Shown one piece after another: positions 6,793 to 7,009 of a stretch of 7,009 bases of DNA. Origin of the DNA: Bryobacterales bacterium (GTDB lineage Bacteria > Acidobacteriota > Terriglobia > Bryobacterales > Bryobacteraceae); NCBI GenBank assembly GCA_003164075.1, contig PLRZ01000704.1, positions 8,815 to 15,823 of the forward strand. Reading direction: 5' to 3'. The notes beneath the pieces are model-generated. The model did no database searches, was not told the DNA's origin, and was given only the letters and a program-made list of their open reading frames with translations. How positions within the stretch are numbered: position 1 is the stretch's first letter; each line of letters opens with the position of its first letter. A program made the translations under genes and the position numbers.

Positions 6793-6864
6793 AGGAGCTG
6801 TTAAGAAATAAACTTGCCTAACGCTCCCTTACTACTACGTGCACTCGCGGGAACTCCTGATGTC
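6793..6864 (-). repeat. Dispersed-repeat copy B, inverted relative to copy A
   Basis: Read on the minus strand, this stretch contains GACATCAGGAGTTC (6851-6864), AGTTTATTTCTTA and ACAGCTCCT (6793-6801), the same block order as copy A near 112-269. It has no palindromic insert between the last two blocks. It begins 14 bases after the end of the gene. The homology may extend to about 6890 but is weak there. Confidence 0.45.
6794..6827 (+). terminator. Weak candidate transcription terminator hairpin
   Basis: GGAGC at 6794-6798 pairs with GCTCC at 6823-6827, and GTTA at 6800-6803 pairs with TAAC at 6819-6822, around an A-rich loop. It begins 15 bases after the stop codon. The stem is short and bulged, and there is no T-run after it, so it is not a classic intrinsic terminator. 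The stronger hairpins from 6914 could also end transcripts. Confidence 0.25.
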
Positions 6865-6910
6865 GGCCGGGGATTTCGGATAGCTGGAGAACTTGACCCG
6901 AACCATGACG

Positions 6911-7009
6911 TGGCGCAGACACTCGTGTCTGCGGCGCCGAGACTCTTCTCGGCCCTCCGGGAAAGTGGATGCCGCTCGCGAAGAGGGTCGGGATGAGTCT
7001 CGGCCCAGC
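6911..7009. repeat. Hairpin-rich intergenic repeat element, truncated by window end
   Basis: There are two adjacent hairpins: CGCAGACAC, TC, GTGTCTGCG (6914-6933, 9-bp stem) and GCCGAGA, four-base loop, TCTCGGC (6936-6953, 7-bp stem). The longer arm GCCGAGACTC at 6936-6945 also matches GAGTCTCGGC at 6995-7004 in inverse, so alternative pairings are possible. It resembles dispersed intergenic hairpin elements of large acidobacterial genomes, which is recalled and not checked. No supported coding region lies here. Confidence 0.55.

Noticed and set aside
6835..6906. A 23-codon minus-strand frame starting with ATG and ending in consecutive stop codons
   Set aside because: Too short to support, no ribosome-binding site, and it lies in the dispersed repeat.
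6814..6996. A 60-codon + strand open frame after the main gene
   Set aside because: It starts with TTG, has no ribosome-binding site and runs across two repeat elements, so its composition is explained by the repeats.

Overview
The window is dominated by one very large, high-GC gene on the + strand. Its stop codon is at 6777-6779 and its start is probably the ATG at 510. It encodes a secreted, multi-domain beta-rich protein of about 2,089 residues. The flanks, 1-509 and 6780-7009, contain no other gene I can support and are filled with hairpin-forming repeats. The high GC content, the mixture of Kelch, NHL, invasin-type Ig-like and BACON-like modules, a dockerin-like C-terminus and hairpin-rich intergenic repeats all resemble large-genome soil Acidobacteria (Bryobacterales, Solibacter-like). 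That assignment rests on recalled family patterns, not a search.

Layout. Positions 1-81 hold a hairpin-rich inverted-repeat element. Positions 101-269 look like a degenerate dispersed repeat interrupted by a compact 93-bp palindromic element (170-262) with a 5-bp direct repeat (agctc) on each side. Positions 270-500 hold only a weak -10 candidate and a weak ribosome-binding site. The giant gene occupies 510-6779. After it come a weak candidate terminator hairpin, a second and inverted copy of part of the dispersed repeat (6793-6864), and another hairpin-rich element (6911-7009) that runs off the window.

Protein architecture, N to C: signal peptide; 12 Kelch-type units; two Ig-like domains; BACON-like, six-unit NHL propeller, BACON-like; Ig-like; BACON-like, six-unit NHL propeller, BACON-like; two Ig-like domains; dockerin-like tail. 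The part from 3162 to 6284 is a tandem duplication of a roughly 520-residue module. Nothing catalytic is visible. The protein looks like an extracellular binding, adhesion or scaffold protein, but its ligand cannot be inferred. I see no multi-gene system here. The points most worth a second look are the ordered architecture of the protein, its dockerin-like tail, and the related inverted repeats on both sides of the gene, one of which appears to carry a small palindromic insertion.
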